Under the pieces are notes generated by a model that had not been told where the DNA came from, did no database searches, and saw nothing but the letters and a program-made list of their open reading frames with translations. Of a stretch of DNA of 64,000 bases, positions 41,738-49,891 are shown piece by piece (positions within the stretch are counted from its first letter, which is position 1; every line of letters begins with the position of its first letter). Location of the stretch: positions 1-64,000 of the forward strand of contig JBBQVL010000014.1 in NCBI GenBank assembly GCA_038211615.1. The letters are read 5' to 3'. The stretch is from DASWJZ01 sp038211615. Its GTDB lineage: Bacteria; Pseudomonadota; Alphaproteobacteria; Rhizobiales; Afifellaceae. A program made the translations under genes and the position numbers.

Positions 41738-43066
41738 TCAGACGCTGTCGAGCTGCTCGCCCGATGGGCGCCATAGAACGTAGGCTGCGATGATAGCGAG
41801 CAGCAGCGACCCCGCGATTGCCGGAGCCTGCCAATCCCCTGATGCGACCCGCACGATCACCATGAGGACGCAAACCGCCATGCCAAGGAGCGGCACGACG
41901 AGCGGTACCTCGAAGCGTCCCTTCAACTCGCCCTCACGCCGCTTCAGGACGACAAGCGCTCCATTCACCACCGCGAAGACGATAAGCAGCAGGAGGACGG
42001 TCGCCGAGGCGAGCTCCGCGATGCTTCCCAGAACTGCGAGCGGAACAAGCAGCAGCAGCAGTGCCGCGGTCGCCACGTGCGGGGTGCGACGGCCGGAATG
42101 CACCCGCGCAAGCGGTTCCGGCAGCAGGCCCTGGCGCGACATGCCATAGAGCAGGCGCGAGGCGGTGATGTAGTTCACCAGGGCGGTGTTGGCGACGGCG
42201 AAGAGCGTGATACCGGAAAACACCGCGGCGGGAAGCCATGGCGCCGCGCGCCGCATCACCTCGGTCAACGGGCCGGGCGCGTCCGCCAGATCCCGCCAGG
42301 GAACCACGGATACCGCTGTAACCGCCACGCCTATGTAGAGGATCGCCGCGATGGCCATCGCGGTAATCAGTCCGACGGGAACCGTTGTCCGTGGATTGCG
42401 GCATTCCTCGGCGACATTCAGAGTGTCTTCAAAGCCGATGAAGGCGAAGAAGGTCAGCACCGACCCCTGCAGCACGAGCAGGCTCGTTGCTGTATCGGTC
42501 ACCGGCGTCTCCATGTAGTCGACGCCGCCCCAATACGACGCGCCGACCGCGACGACGATCACCAGACCGGAAGCCTCGATGATCGTGCACGTCACATTCA
42601 TCCACATCGATTCGCGGATGCCCCGGAACACGATCCCGGCGAGCACAAGCAGGAATCCCAGGGCGAGCGCCGGCGCCGGCAGTGCATCGAAGCCCAACAA
42701 TTCCGCGAGGTTGGCGGCAAAGACGCGGGACTGGGTGGCGACCGAGGTCAGTCCCGAGCAGACCATGGCGAGCCCGACCACGAAGCTCAGAAGCGGCAAG
42801 CCGAAGGCGCGCTGGGCGATGTAGGCCGCGCCGGCGGCGCGGGGATGGCGCGAGCCGAGCGAGGCATAGGATAGGGCGGTCAGCAGCGCTGCTACCATCG
42901 CGACGAGGAACGAAAGCCAGACCGCGTTGCCGACCTGTCCCGCCGCCTTGCCGATGAGCCCGTAGATGCCCGAGCCGAGCATACTGCCGAGACCGTAGAG
43001 GGTCATCTGCACAGGTCCGATCGAGCGGCGCAGGCCGGAGGCGCCATCGGTGTCCAGGTCAGTCAT
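41738..43066 (-). CDS. APC-superfamily amino acid/base permease
   Basis: 442 aa with about twelve transmembrane helices. The first helix has the APC motif YGLGSMLGSGIYGLIGKAAGQVG, and TFFAFIGFEDTLNVAEECRNPRTTVP is the conserved loop after helix 6. It is a secondary transporter of the inner membrane. In a locus for uracil/thymine breakdown it may import beta-alanine, a ureido acid or another intermediate; that substrate is inferred. It is transcribed opposite to both neighbours. Confidence 0.85.
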   Translation of the reverse strand: MTDLDTDGASGLRRSIGPVQMTLYGLGSMLGSGIYGLIGKAAGQVGNAVWLSFLVAMVAALLTALSYASLGSRHPRAAGAAYIAQRAFGLPLLSFVVGLAMVCSGLTSVATQSRVFAANLAELLGFDALPAPALALGFLLVLAGIVFRGIRESMWMNVTCTIIEASGLVIVVAVGASYWGGVDYMETPVTDTATSLLVLQGSVLTFFAFIGFEDTLNVAEECRNPRTTVPVGLITAMAIAAILYIGVAVTAVSVVPWRDLADAPGPLTEVMRRAAPWLPAAVFSGITLFAVANTALVNYITASRLLYGMSRQGLLPEPLARVHSGRRTPHVATAALLLLLVPLAVLGSIAELASATVLLLLIVFAVVNGALVVLKRREGELKGRFEVPLVVPLLGMAVCVLMVIVRVASGDWQAPAIAGSLLLAIIAAYVLWRPSGEQLDSV

Positions 43067-43260
43067 GCAGGCCGTCTGCGGAAGTGCCGCGGCGACCGTA
43101 GCACGGCGACGGTGCTCATGGGGCTAACGAATGCCAGGCGTGTGCCGGGCGGAGCATCGCGCGGCCACGGAGGAAGCATCTAGCATTCCGGGGTTTTCTC
43201 CGGCACTTTCAGGCATGCGCGGCGCGCAGGATCGCCTGCGCATGGAGGTGTTCTGGTAGA

Positions 43261-44715
43261 ATGTCGAAACTCATCAAGGGCGGCACGATCGTCACCGCCG
43301 ATCTCACCTACAAGGCTGACGTCTTCACCCAGCATGGAAAAATTGTCGCGATCGGCGAGAAGCTGGACGTCTCGCCCGACCATGTCCTCGATGCCTCCGG
43401 CTGCTACATCATGCCGGGCGGCATCGATCCGCACACGCATATGGAAATGCCCTTCATGGGCACGCATTCCTCCGACGATTTCGATTCCGGCACCGCCGCG
43501 GCGCTCTCCGGCGGCACCACGATGATCGTCGATTTCTGCCTGCCCGCGCCAAACCAGTCGCTCATCGAAGCGCTGCAGCAATGGTACCAGAAGGCCGGCA
43601 AGGCGCGCTCCGATTATTCCTTCCACATGGCGATCACCTGGTGGGGCAAGCAGGTTTTTGATGAGATGCCGAAGGTGGTCGCGCAGGGCATCAACACCTT
43701 CAAGCACTTCATGGCCTACAAGGGCGCGCTGATGGTGGACGACGACGAGATGTTCGCCTCGTTCTCGCGCTGCGCAGAGCTTGGCGCGCTGCCGCTGGTG
43801 CACGCGGAGAACGGCGACGTGGTCGCCGCGCTTCAGGCGAAGCTGATGGGGGCCGGCAATAACGGCCCCGAGGCGCACGCCTTCTCGCGTCCGCCGGAAG
43901 TGGAGGGCGAAGCCGCCAACCGCGCCATCATGATCGCCGACCAGGCCGGCGTGCCGCTCTACGTGGTGCACGTCTCCTGCGAGCAGGCGCACGAGGCGAT
44001 CCGCCGGGCGAGGCAGAAGGGGATGCGCGTGTTCGGCGAGCCGCTGATCCAGCATCTCGTGCTGGACGAGGGCGAATACTCCAACCCCGACTGGGACCAC
44101 GCGGCGCGCCGCGTCATGTCGCCGCCGTTCCGCAACAAACTGCACCAGGATTCACTCTGGGCGGGGCTCGCATCCGGCTCGCTGCAGGTCGTCGCGACCG
44201 ACCATTGCGCCTTCACCACCGCGCAGAAGCGTGGCGGCCTTGGCGACTTCACCAAAATTCCGAATGGCACCGGCGGCGTGGAGGACCGGCTGTCGGTGCT
44301 CTGGACCTACGGGGTCCGCACGGGCCGGCTGACGATGAACGAGTTCGTCGCCGTTACCTCCACCAACATCGCAAAAATCCTGAACATCTATCCGCGCAAG
44401 GGCTCGATCAGCGTCGGCTCCGACGCCGACATCGTGATCTGGGATCCGGAGGCGACGAAGACGATCAGCGCCAGGACGCAGAAATCGGCGATCGACTACA
44501 ACGTCTTCGAGGGCGTCTCCGTCACCGGCCGGCCAAAGATCACGCTTTCACGCGGCGAGGTGGCCTATACGGAAGGCGACGTTCGCGCCGCCAAGGGCGA
44601 CGGCCGCTTCGTCGAGCGCCCCGCCAATCCGCCGGTCAGCAAGGCCCTCTCCACCTGGAAAGAGCTCACCGCCCCCCGCAAGCTTGAGCGCACGGGAATC
44701 CCGGCGGGAGTTTAG
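43261..44715 (+). CDS. hydA: Dihydropyrimidinase
   Basis: 484 aa cyclic amidohydrolase opening dihydrouracil/dihydrothymine to N-carbamoyl-beta-amino acids. Zinc ligands in GGIDPHTHMEMPFMG, the carbamylated Lys in NTFKHFMAYKGALMVDD, then VHVSCEQAHEAIRRARQKG and VVATDHCAFTTAQK. Length and motifs fit D-hydantoinase/dihydropyrimidinase. GGAGGTG lies upstream of the ATG. Hydantoinase activity cannot be excluded. Confidence 0.94.
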   Translation: MSKLIKGGTIVTADLTYKADVFTQHGKIVAIGEKLDVSPDHVLDASGCYIMPGGIDPHTHMEMPFMGTHSSDDFDSGTAAALSGGTTMIVDFCLPAPNQSLIEALQQWYQKAGKARSDYSFHMAITWWGKQVFDEMPKVVAQGINTFKHFMAYKGALMVDDDEMFASFSRCAELGALPLVHAENGDVVAALQAKLMGAGNNGPEAHAFSRPPEVEGEAANRAIMIADQAGVPLYVVHVSCEQAHEAIRRARQKGMRVFGEPLIQHLVLDEGEYSNPDWDHAARRVMSPPFRNKLHQDSLWAGLASGSLQVVATDHCAFTTAQKRGGLGDFTKIPNGTGGVEDRLSVLWTYGVRTGRLTMNEFVAVTSTNIAKILNIYPRKGSISVGSDADIVIWDPEATKTISARTQKSAIDYNVFEGVSVTGRPKITLSRGEVAYTEGDVRAAKGDGRFVERPANPPVSKALSTWKELTAPRKLERTGIPAGV

Positions 44716-44721
44716 GCCAAG

Positions 44722-44763
44722 AACCCTCTCCCCCTTGCGGGGAGAGGGTTGGGTGAGGGGGCT
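44722..44763. repeat. Family-1 palindromic repeat
   Basis: CCCTCTCCCCCTTGCGGGGAGAGGG followed by TTGGGTGAGGGGGC, starting 7 bp after the hydA stop. A partial inverted partner (CTCTCTCCCTCAAGGGGAGAGG) lies at about 45043-45065, next to the 3' end of the converging cupin gene. A family-2 element fills the space between them, as if inserted into the older pair. Confidence 0.65.
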
Positions 44764-44822
44764 CCAACGCAGAGCTGCAAAGGCGCAAACTGCCGCAAGC
44801 ACTTCTTCGAACCCCGCAGTTT

Positions 44823-44963
44823 GTCATCCCGGTTTGGCCATAGGCCAAGACCGGGACCCATACGCACCGAAGCGCGCAAATCGACAGCGCAGGCGTCCGA
44901 TCCAATTCTTCACGGCAGGGCGGTTATGGGTCCCGGACTGCGCTCCGCGCATCCGGGATGACA
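44823..44963. repeat. Family-2 palindromic intergenic repeat
   Basis: About 140 bp with ends TGTCATCCCGG and CCGGGATGACA and nested inverted segments (TTGGCC-ataGGCCAAGACCGGGACCCATA and TATGGGTCCCGGAC). A close copy is at 46516-46662, identical over the first third except for a few bases. Such elements are common between genes in Hyphomicrobiales. Confidence 0.75.
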
Positions 44964-45066
44964 ACAGGTGAGGGTGGGTCGTCCGATCGACTCCGCGTCG
45001 CTGAACAGCGGACGTCGGCGCAGCGGCGAGACTTGCGACCTGCCTCTCTCCCTCAAGGGGAGAGGA

Positions 45067-45498
45067 TCATCTCAGAACGCTGCCGATATCCACCAGCCCC
45101 TCCAGCTCCGGCATCAGCACAACGCTCTCCTGCTCGTGCGGATCAGTGCGGGCGATCACGGCCATCGCCGGCTTGTCGCCGAGGTTCATCGGCAGATGCG
45201 GCACGCCTGCGGGAATGTAGAACATCTCGCCGGCGCGGTGCACGACGTGGTTCTCCAGCCGCTCGCCGAACCAGGTATGCGCCTCGCCGCTGATCAGGTA
45301 GATCGCGGTCTCGTGGCTCTCGTGCTTGTGCGCCCTGGCGCGACCGCCGGGCGGGATTGTGAGGAGGTGCATGCAGATGCCGCTCGAGCCGACGCTCTCG
45401 CTGGCGATTCCCTCGAAATAGCTGAAGCCCTGTTTCCCCTCGTAGGTGCCGCTCGGCTTGACCAGTTTGCAGGTAGGCGCTTGCGATTGAGGCATCAT
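45067..45498 (-). CDS. Cupin-domain protein
   Basis: 143 aa. Cupin motif 1 reads PPGGRARAHKHESHETAIYLISGEAHTWFG and motif 2 AGEMFYIPAGVPHLPMN, with the His/Glu set of a metal-binding cupin. It begins with two Met codons at 45498, and GGGAGA precedes them. Divergent from the ABC ATPase gene (127 bp gap). Possibly an enzyme or sensor for a pathway metabolite; not further assignable. Confidence 0.8.
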   Translation of the reverse strand: MMPQSQAPTCKLVKPSGTYEGKQGFSYFEGIASESVGSSGICMHLLTIPPGGRARAHKHESHETAIYLISGEAHTWFGERLENHVVHRAGEMFYIPAGVPHLPMNLGDKPAMAVIARTDPHEQESVVLMPELEGLVDIGSVLR

Positions 45499-45625
45499 GA
45501 AATCTCCCGAAACGCGATCGTCGTGTGTCCTTCCCGTGAGGGGCGCAGCGATTGTTGCCCGCCAACGGCAGTGCTGGCGACTCTTCCGTCGCATTGCGAT
45601 AATCTCCGGTGAAAGCGGTGATTCA

Positions 45626-46480
45626 ATGAGCGACCGGGGGCGCGACAGGCTGAAGACGATCGTTGGAGGGAGCGGTCGCCCCGCTCCCGCCGCGGGTTCG
45701 CCGGCGTCGGTCATCGCCATTCGCGACCTCTCGCTCATCTTCCAGACCGCGGACGGCGCGGTCGAGGCGCTCTCGCACGTCGATCTCGACATCGGGCCGG
45801 GCGCATTCGTCTCGCTGATCGGCCCGTCGGGCTGCGGCAAGACCACGCTGCTGCGCGTCATCGCCGACCTCGAGCAGCCGACCTCCGGTTCGATCCTCGT
45901 CAACGGCCTGACGCCCGACGAGGCGCGAAAAACCCGCTGCTACGGCTATGTCTTCCAGGCGCCGGCGCTCTATCCCTGGCGCACCATCGAGCGGAACGTC
46001 GGGCTGCCGTTGGAGGTGATGGGCCTGCCCGCCGCCGAGCGCGCCGAGCGCGTCAAGAAGAACCTCGCGCTGGTGAACCTCACCGGTTTCGAGCGCCGCT
46101 TCCCCTGGCAACTCTCCGGCGGCATGCAGCAGCGCGCCTCGATCGCCCGCGCGCTTTCGCTCGATCCGGCGCTGCTGCTGATGGACGAGCCATTCGGCGC
46201 GCTCGACGAGATCGTCCGCGACCACCTGAACGAGCAGCTCCTGAAGCTCTGGGCGAAGACGGGGAAGACGGCGGTCTTCGTCACGCACTCCATCCCCGAA
46301 GCGGTGTTCCTGTCGACCCGCATCGTCGTGATGTCGCCGCGCCCCGGAAAAATCATCGACATCATCGAAAGCGACCTCCCGCCCGAACGCACCCTCGACA
46401 TCCGCGAAACCCCGGAATTTCTGAAAATCGCCCACCGGGTGAGGGAAGGACTGCGGGCGGGGCACAGCTATGAGGATTGA
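45626..46480 (+). CDS. ABC transporter ATP-binding protein (nitrate/taurine/pyrimidine type)
   Basis: 284 aa ATPase of the NitT/TauT/SsuB class. Walker A GPSGCGKTT, Q-loop FQAPALYPWRT, signature LSGGMQQR, Walker B ALLLMDEPFGALDE and switch His in VFVTHSIPEAVF. The N-terminal ~25 residues are an extra Gly/Ala/Pro-rich lead. It powers the importer formed by the two permeases at 46682-48711 and the binding protein at 48745. A family-2 repeat lies between it and the first permease gene. Confidence 0.93.
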   Translation: MSDRGRDRLKTIVGGSGRPAPAAGSPASVIAIRDLSLIFQTADGAVEALSHVDLDIGPGAFVSLIGPSGCGKTTLLRVIADLEQPTSGSILVNGLTPDEARKTRCYGYVFQAPALYPWRTIERNVGLPLEVMGLPAAERAERVKKNLALVNLTGFERRFPWQLSGGMQQRASIARALSLDPALLLMDEPFGALDEIVRDHLNEQLLKLWAKTGKTAVFVTHSIPEAVFLSTRIVVMSPRPGKIIDIIESDLPPERTLDIRETPEFLKIAHRVREGLRAGHSYED

Positions 46481-46515
46481 AGCGCGGATGGAATTCGCAC
46501 CATCCCCCAATCACC

Positions 46516-46662
46516 TGTCATCCCGGTTTGGCCGAAGGCCAAGACCGGGACCCATACGCACCACAATCGGAGGACTGCGCAGCGCGCTTCATCGCGACCA
46601 TTCTGATCCTCCGGTGAGTATGGGTCCCGGACAGCCTCGCAAGCTCGGCTTCCGGGATGACA
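46516..46662. repeat. Family-2 palindromic intergenic repeat
   Basis: About 147 bp, ends TGTCATCCCGG and CCGGGATGACA, centre with TATGGGTCCCGGACAGCC. It lies inside the ABC transporter operon, between the ATPase and first permease genes, and so becomes part of the transcript. Confidence 0.75.
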
Positions 46663-46681
46663 AACGTCGTGGGCCCTTGAA

Positions 46682-47605
46682 GTGACTACCTCGACCGCTC
46701 CCGATTCATATGCCCCACCCCGGGCGCTTCACCATCGCCTGATGGCCGGCCAGACCGGGCCGGTGCTCGTTCTGCTGCTGCTCCTCGTCGCCGCCTGGTA
46801 TGTCGGCGCCTTCGCGCTCGATTCGCCCTTCCAGCGCGATCTCGACCGGCGCGCGCATGTCGAGCGGAGCTTCCCCGAGCTCGTCGCCGCGTCGCTCAGC
46901 CAGCCGAAGCCGACGCTGCCGGCCCCCCATCAGGTGGCGGTCGATCTCTACCAGACGGTGATACTCGCCAAGCCCTGGAAGCCTTCAAGCCTCATCTACC
47001 ACGTCGGAATAACGCTCTCCTCCACGCTGCTCGGCTTTGCGCTCGGCACGCTGCTCGGCATCGCCATCGCCGTCGCCATCGTGCATGCGCGGACGCTGGA
47101 GCGCAGCCTCATGCCGTGGATCATCGCATCGCAGACGATCCCGATCCTGGCGATCGCGCCGATGGTGATCGTGGTGCTCGCCTCCATCGGCGTGAAGGGG
47201 CTTCTGCCGAAGGCGATCATCTCCACCTATCTGTCGTTCTTCCCCGTCTCGGTCGGCATGGTGAAGGGTCTCCGCTCGCCCGATCCGATCCTGCTCGACC
47301 TGATGCGCACCTACAGCGCCAGCCCCTCGCAGGTGTTCTGGAAGCTGCGCGTGCCGGCCTCGGTGCCTTTCCTCTTCGCCTCGATGAAGGTGGCGGTCGC
47401 CATCAGCCTTGTCGGCGCCATCGTCGGCGAGCTGCCGACCGGTGCCGCCGCCGGCATCGGCTCGCGGCTCCTGATCGGCTCCTATTACAGCCAGACGATC
47501 CAGCTCTTCTCGGCGCTGATCGCCGCCTCGGTGGTCGCGGCGCTGCTCGTCACCATCGTCGGCGCCGTGGACCGCGTCGTCATCCGCCTGATGGGCGCCC
47601 GATGA
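46682..47605 (+). CDS. ABC transporter permease 1
   Basis: 307 aa BPD_transp_1 permease, about six transmembrane segments. The EAA-like loop is seen near LLDLMRTYSASPSQVFWKLRVPASVPFLFASMKVAVAIS. The GTG start (MTTSTAPDSYAPPRALHH) is 201 bp after the ATPase gene, the gap being filled by the repeat. It overlaps permease 2 by 4 nt (ATGA). Confidence 0.9.
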   Translation: MTTSTAPDSYAPPRALHHRLMAGQTGPVLVLLLLLVAAWYVGAFALDSPFQRDLDRRAHVERSFPELVAASLSQPKPTLPAPHQVAVDLYQTVILAKPWKPSSLIYHVGITLSSTLLGFALGTLLGIAIAVAIVHARTLERSLMPWIIASQTIPILAIAPMVIVVLASIGVKGLLPKAIISTYLSFFPVSVGMVKGLRSPDPILLDLMRTYSASPSQVFWKLRVPASVPFLFASMKVAVAISLVGAIVGELPTGAAAGIGSRLLIGSYYSQTIQLFSALIAASVVAALLVTIVGAVDRVVIRLMGAR

Positions 47606-48711
47606 ACGCGCGCCCCTCGCAGATCCTCTACCCGGCGGTCTCGATCACCATCGTGGCGTTTGTCCTGCTCGTCTCCGCCAACGGGCCGACGATCATGGGC
47701 TCGTCGCTTTCGGTCGTTGCCGGCTTCCTGACGCTCGCCGGGCTGATCTCGATCTGGCAGCCGCGATGGCAGCTGCTCCTGACCGGCGTCGCGGCGCATG
47801 GCGCGGCGATCTACCTGATCCGGGCCCTTCCTGATCTCGAAGGGCGTCCGGCGCTCGGCTATTGGGCACTCGTGGCGGCGGCATGGCTGACCGCATGGGC
47901 CTTCGTGCAGTCGCTTGCGGCGCTCCGTCCGCCCGACCGCGCGGCGCAGCGGTTCCTCGGTGTCGCGGTGCCGCTGGTCTTCGGCCTCTGGGTGCTGATC
48001 CTCTGGGAGGTCTTGGTGCGCGGCTTCGCCGTCCCGGTGATCCTGCTGCCGGCGCCGAGCGTGATCTGGACGAAGCTCGCCGCGTCGCTGCCGGTGCTCC
48101 GCGCCGACTTCTACCAGACCTTCAAGGCCGTGCTCTTCGGCTACAGCGTCGGCTGCCTCTCCGGCTTCGTCGCCGCGATCCTCGCCGACCGCGTGCCGTT
48201 CCTGCGGCGCGGGCTGCTGCCGATCGGCAATCTCGTCAGCGCCTTGCCGATGATCGGCATCGCGCCGATCATGGTGATGTGGTTCGGCTTCGACTGGCCG
48301 TCGAAGGCGGCGGTGGTCATCGTCATGACCTTCTTCCCGATGCTGGTGAATACGATCGCCGGCCTCGCCTCGACGCAGGCGATGGAGCGCGACCTGATGC
48401 GCACCTACGCCGCCGGCTACTGGCAGACGCTGATGAAACTGCGGCTTCCGGCGGCGCTGCCTTTCATCTTCAACGCATTGAAGATCAACTCGACTCTTGC
48501 CTTGATCGGGGCCATCGTGGCCGAATTCTTCGGCACGCCGATCGTCGGGATGGGCTTTCGCATCTCCACCGAGGTCGGCCGCATGGGAATAGACATGGTC
48601 TGGGCGGAGATCGCCGTGGCGGCGCTGGCGGGGTCGGTGTTCTACGGATTGGTGTCGCTGGTGGAGCGCCGGGTCACGTTCTGGCACCCGTCGTTCCGCG
48701 CAACAGCTTGA
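47602..48711 (+). CDS. ABC transporter permease 2 with extra N-terminal membrane segments
   Basis: 369 aa. The C-terminal ~245 residues are a second permease, with the loop DLMRTYAAGYWQTLMKLRLPAALPFIFNALKINS resembling that of permease 1. The first ~115 residues add four short hydrophobic helices (SILYPAVSITIVAFVLLV and following) not needed in the usual permease. ATGA overlap with permease 1. The pair forms the membrane channel of the importer. Confidence 0.88.
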   Translation: MNARPSQILYPAVSITIVAFVLLVSANGPTIMGSSLSVVAGFLTLAGLISIWQPRWQLLLTGVAAHGAAIYLIRALPDLEGRPALGYWALVAAAWLTAWAFVQSLAALRPPDRAAQRFLGVAVPLVFGLWVLILWEVLVRGFAVPVILLPAPSVIWTKLAASLPVLRADFYQTFKAVLFGYSVGCLSGFVAAILADRVPFLRRGLLPIGNLVSALPMIGIAPIMVMWFGFDWPSKAAVVIVMTFFPMLVNTIAGLASTQAMERDLMRTYAAGYWQTLMKLRLPAALPFIFNALKINSTLALIGAIVAEFFGTPIVGMGFRISTEVGRMGIDMVWAEIAVAALAGSVFYGLVSLVERRVTFWHPSFRATA

Positions 48712-48744
48712 TTAAACGTTGAAATCGGGAAGTGGAGGTGTTGA

Positions 48745-49719
48745 ATGAAGAGACTTCTTTTGAGCGCCGCGGCCATGGTCGTAGGGCTCGGGATGGGCGC
48801 GGCCCAGGCGGCCGACGCGGTGACGCTGCAGCTGAAATGGGTCACCCAGGCGCAGTTCGGCGGCTACTACGTCGCCAAGGACAAGGGCTTCTACAAGGAC
48901 GAAAACCTTGAGGTGACGATCAATCCCGGCGGGCCGGACATCGCGCCGGAGCAGGTGATCGCCGGCGGCGGCGCCGATGTCATCGTCGACTGGATGGCGG
49001 CGGCGCTGGCGGCGCGCGAGAAGGGCGTGAAGCTCATCAACATCGCGCAGCCATTCAAGAAGGCCGGCATGGAGCTCGTCTGCCCGAAGGATACCGGCAT
49101 CAAGACGGAGGCCGACTTCAAGGGCAAGACGCTCGGCGTCTGGTTCTACGGCAACGAATATCCGTTCTTCGCCTGGATGAACAAGGTCGGCCTCTCGACC
49201 GAAGGCGGGCCTGACGGCGTCACCGTCCTGAAGCAGAGCTTCGACGTGCAGCCGCTGATCCAGAAGCAGGCCGACTGCATCTCGGTGATGACCTACAATG
49301 AATACGGCCAGGTGCTCGACGCCGGCTTCAAGGCGGAAGACCTGACCGTCTTCAACTATTCCGCCATGGGCAACGACCTGCTCGAGGACGGCCTCTACGT
49401 CAACGAGGACAACCTCAAGGACCCGGCCTTCTTCGACAAGATGGTCCGCTTCGTGCGCGCCTCGATGAAGGGCTGGGAATATGCGCTCGCCAATCCCGAC
49501 GAGGCGGCGCAGATCGTGGTCGACAATGGCGGCCAGGACCTGAACCACCAGAAATACATGATGGGCGAGGTGGCGAAGCTGACCGCCGACGGCAACGGCG
49601 TGCTCGACGAGGCGGCCTATGATCGGACCGCCAAGGCCGTGCTCGACCAGAAGATCATCACCAAGCCGCCGGAAGGCGCCTGGACGCATGACGTGACCGA
49701 CAAGGCGCTGGCGAAATAG
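48745..49719 (+). CDS. NMT1/THI5-like ABC substrate-binding protein
   Basis: 324 aa with a signal peptide ending GAAQAAD (residue 24). The mature protein begins VTLQLKWVTQAQFGGYYVAKDKGFYKDENLEVTI, the hallmark of NMT1/THI5-like receptors for pyrimidine-type ligands, and has PGGPDIAPEQVIAGGGADVIVDWMA. It completes the importer. The ligand is most likely a pyrimidine or related heterocycle given the catabolic genes; no thiamine riboswitch is seen before the operon. Followed by a strong terminator. Confidence 0.9.
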   Translation: MKRLLLSAAAMVVGLGMGAAQAADAVTLQLKWVTQAQFGGYYVAKDKGFYKDENLEVTINPGGPDIAPEQVIAGGGADVIVDWMAAALAAREKGVKLINIAQPFKKAGMELVCPKDTGIKTEADFKGKTLGVWFYGNEYPFFAWMNKVGLSTEGGPDGVTVLKQSFDVQPLIQKQADCISVMTYNEYGQVLDAGFKAEDLTVFNYSAMGNDLLEDGLYVNEDNLKDPAFFDKMVRFVRASMKGWEYALANPDEAAQIVVDNGGQDLNHQKYMMGEVAKLTADGNGVLDEAAYDRTAKAVLDQKIITKPPEGAWTHDVTDKALAK

Positions 49720-49746
49720 CCGCGACGAGCGATCTGGATTGAAGCG

Positions 49747-49774
49747 AAAGCCCGGCCTTACGGCCGGGCTTTTT
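49747..49774 (+). terminator. Rho-independent terminator after the ABC operon
   Basis: AAAGCCCGGCC, loop TTAC, GGCCGGGCTTT followed by TT: an 11-bp perfect stem with T-tract, 28 bp after the binding protein stop. Confidence 0.92.
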
Positions 49775-49891
49775 CATTGCGGCCCTCGGTCATTCGAGCG
49801 AAAGCGAAGGGGGCGAGCGAGCGGCTCGCGAATACCGACGCAGGCGAGTTGAAGGCGCTGCTCAGCCGCTACAAGGCGTAAGGGCGCCCGC

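Noticed and set aside
45500..45625. Possible TPP riboswitch before the NMT1/THI5 importer
   Set aside because: The CUGAGA and other conserved thi-box parts are not present in the leader, and the neighbouring genes are for pyrimidine breakdown.
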